64,000 nucleotides of DNA from the NCBI GenBank assembly GCA_963210315.1, contig OY723241.1:2542001-2606000 (forward strand), in the 5' to 3' direction. This DNA is from Rhynchopus euleeides (taxonomy: Eukaryota > Euglenozoa > Diplonemea > Diplonemida > Diplonemidae). Below, piece after piece: positions 63,059 through 64,000 of this stretch. Numbering within the stretch: the stretch's first letter is position 1; each line of letters opens with the position of its first letter. Below the pieces are notes generated by a model. It did no database searches and was not told the origin of the DNA. It saw only the letters and a list, made by a program, of their open reading frames with translations. The position numbers and the translations under genes were made by a program.

Positions 63059-64000
63059 ATGGCGGTCTGGGTGGATGTGCGGAAGGTGAGCCCTCCCGAG
63101 ATGTGCCGGGTGAAGGTGTCTGTGCACAACATGGTTCCTGCGTCGCTGAAGGGTCATACGGTGTCGCTGAGGGACGAGGTGGGGTTGGCGAAGAAGCGCC
63201 TGAGGCTCCACGATGACAGCGATGGCGATGACGATGATGATGACGATGAGGAGAAGGGTGGCGACAAGGATGACGAGGATGACAAGAAGAAGGGGAAGGA
63301 CAGCGACAAGGATGACAAGGGTGCCAAGTTGAAAGATGGTAAGAAGAAGAAGGATGACAAAGGCGATAAGGACGACGGCAAGAAGAAGAAGGAGAAGAAG
63401 GACGACAAAGATGATGACGACGATAAGAAGAAGAAGAAGAAGAAGGATGACAAGGACGACAAGGACGGCAAGAAGAAGAAGAAGGGCGACAAGGATGACA
63501 AAGGCGACGATGACGACAAGAAGAAGAAGAAGAAGAAGGATGACAAGGACGACAAAGATGACAAGAAGAAGAAGAAGAAGTGCGACAAGGATGACAAAGA
63601 CGATAAGGACGACAAGAAGAAGAAGAAGAAGGACGACAAAGACGATGACAGCGACAAAGATGACAAGAAGAAGAAGAAGGACGACAAGGATGACAAAGAC
63701 GACAAGGGCGACAAGAAGAAGAAGAAGGGCGACCCGGACACCGACACTGACGACACAGATGACAACGGGAAAAGCCAGCATAATCTGAAGGGTAAGAAAC
63801 GGGACCTCAAGTGCGTGACGATTGACCAATGTGACGTGGCTTCGGCGTACTTCCGCCACGTCCAAAGCGGGATCCTCAAGGGGAGTGTGTCGTTCGCAGT
63901 GGAGCCAGACGCTGATGACGATGGTGACGACAAGGATGATGACAAGGACGACAAGGACACGGGCGACGGCGGCGATTGCGACAAGACGAAGAAGAACAAG
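63059..64000 (+). CDS. Lysine/aspartate-rich protein, 5' part (runs off window)
   Basis: 314 codons without a stop from an ATG in the context GCAGCCATGG, continuing past the window edge. A folded-looking module (about 1-50, CRVKVSVHNMVPASLKGHTV) is followed by about 190 residues of alternating DDK/KKKK runs. A second module (about 250-290, CDVASAYFRHVQSGILKGSV) resembles the first in its Cys, LKG and hydrophobic spacing, and a new D/K linker follows. I do not recognise the family. The linkers would form charged, disordered or helical spacers between repeated domains. The reverse complement is also fully open (codons for Lys/Asp read as Leu/Val/Phe/Ser), an artefact of composition. Confidence 0.7.
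   Translation, partial: MAVWVDVRKVSPPEMCRVKVSVHNMVPASLKGHTVSLRDEVGLAKKRLRLHDDSDGDDDDDDDEEKGGDKDDEDDKKKGKDSDKDDKGAKLKDGKKKKDDKGDKDDGKKKKEKKDDKDDDDDKKKKKKKDDKDDKDGKKKKKGDKDDKGDDDDKKKKKKKDDKDDKDDKKKKKKCDKDDKDDKDDKKKKKKDDKDDDSDKDDKKKKKDDKDDKDDKGDKKKKKGDPDTDTDDTDDNGKSQHNLKGKKRDLKCVTIDQCDVASAYFRHVQSGILKGSVSFAVEPDADDDGDDKDDDKDDKDTGDGGDCDKTKKNK

Noticed and set aside
62921..63865. 314-codon minus-strand frame of Leu/Val/Ile runs that looks like a membrane protein
   Set aside because: It is the reverse complement of the Lys/Asp codon runs of the plus-strand gene, which has a better start and folded-looking modules.

Overview
The window looks like nuclear DNA of a GC-rich unicellular eukaryote (protist or alga). 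The evidence is an ankyrin gene split by four GT-AG introns, a secreted purple acid phosphatase, a DUF4116-repeat protein, long G/C homopolymers, a 25 kb minisatellite, and several eukaryotic mobile elements (PAT/Ngaro-like DIRS, APE-type and restriction-like-endonuclease-type non-LTR elements, a cut-and-paste DNA transposon, a mariner-like element). I cannot name the lineage from sequence alone. No bacterial operons, tRNA, rRNA or CRISPR arrays were seen.

Layout. 1-193: 5' flank and first codons of a truncated DUF4116-family paralogue. 190-25288: minisatellite of 33/34 bp units (about 750 copies by division, not counted) with nested segmental tandem duplications (periods 4758, 1330 and 2496 bp). 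25911-27575: purple acid phosphatase. 27576-30337: non-coding, with repeat mosaics and an RNase H scrap. 30454-31407: intact DUF4116-repeat gene whose upstream region matches the left edge of the window. 32129-33303: five-exon ankyrin gene. 33304-35382: non-coding, with hairpin and fold-back repeats.

35383-53072 is a nest of mobile elements. A 5'-truncated ingi/I-type LINE (35383-36982) carries at its 3' tail a DIRS retrotransposon (36983-45370, minus strand). The DIRS element is interrupted inside its RT-RNase H gene by a 3466 bp two-gene DNA transposon (38324-41789) flanked by a TA duplication. Removing the transposon and one TA restores the host reading frame. Further right, a Tc1/mariner-like element (46283-53070) is split by a near-complete relative of the truncated LINE (minus strand). 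In that LINE, ORF1 and ORF2 lie in one frame, separated by a single TGA-CGG followed by a clear 2A-like motif, and ORF2 has no ATG before its endonuclease core. I consider this readthrough-plus-2A arrangement the strongest candidate for a new system.

54173-61479 is a giant single-ORF non-LTR element (2347 codons, minus strand). It has N-terminal hydrophobic segments, an OTU-like protease, zinc fingers, RT, a CCHC plus restriction-like endonuclease, a second OTU-like domain, a RING-like zinc cluster, and a downstream (TCCCC)n tail. 61480-63058 is non-coding. 63059-64000 is the start of a lysine/aspartate-rich gene that runs off the window.

The host genes show no sign of acting in one pathway. 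Most of the window's coding capacity belongs to mobile elements.
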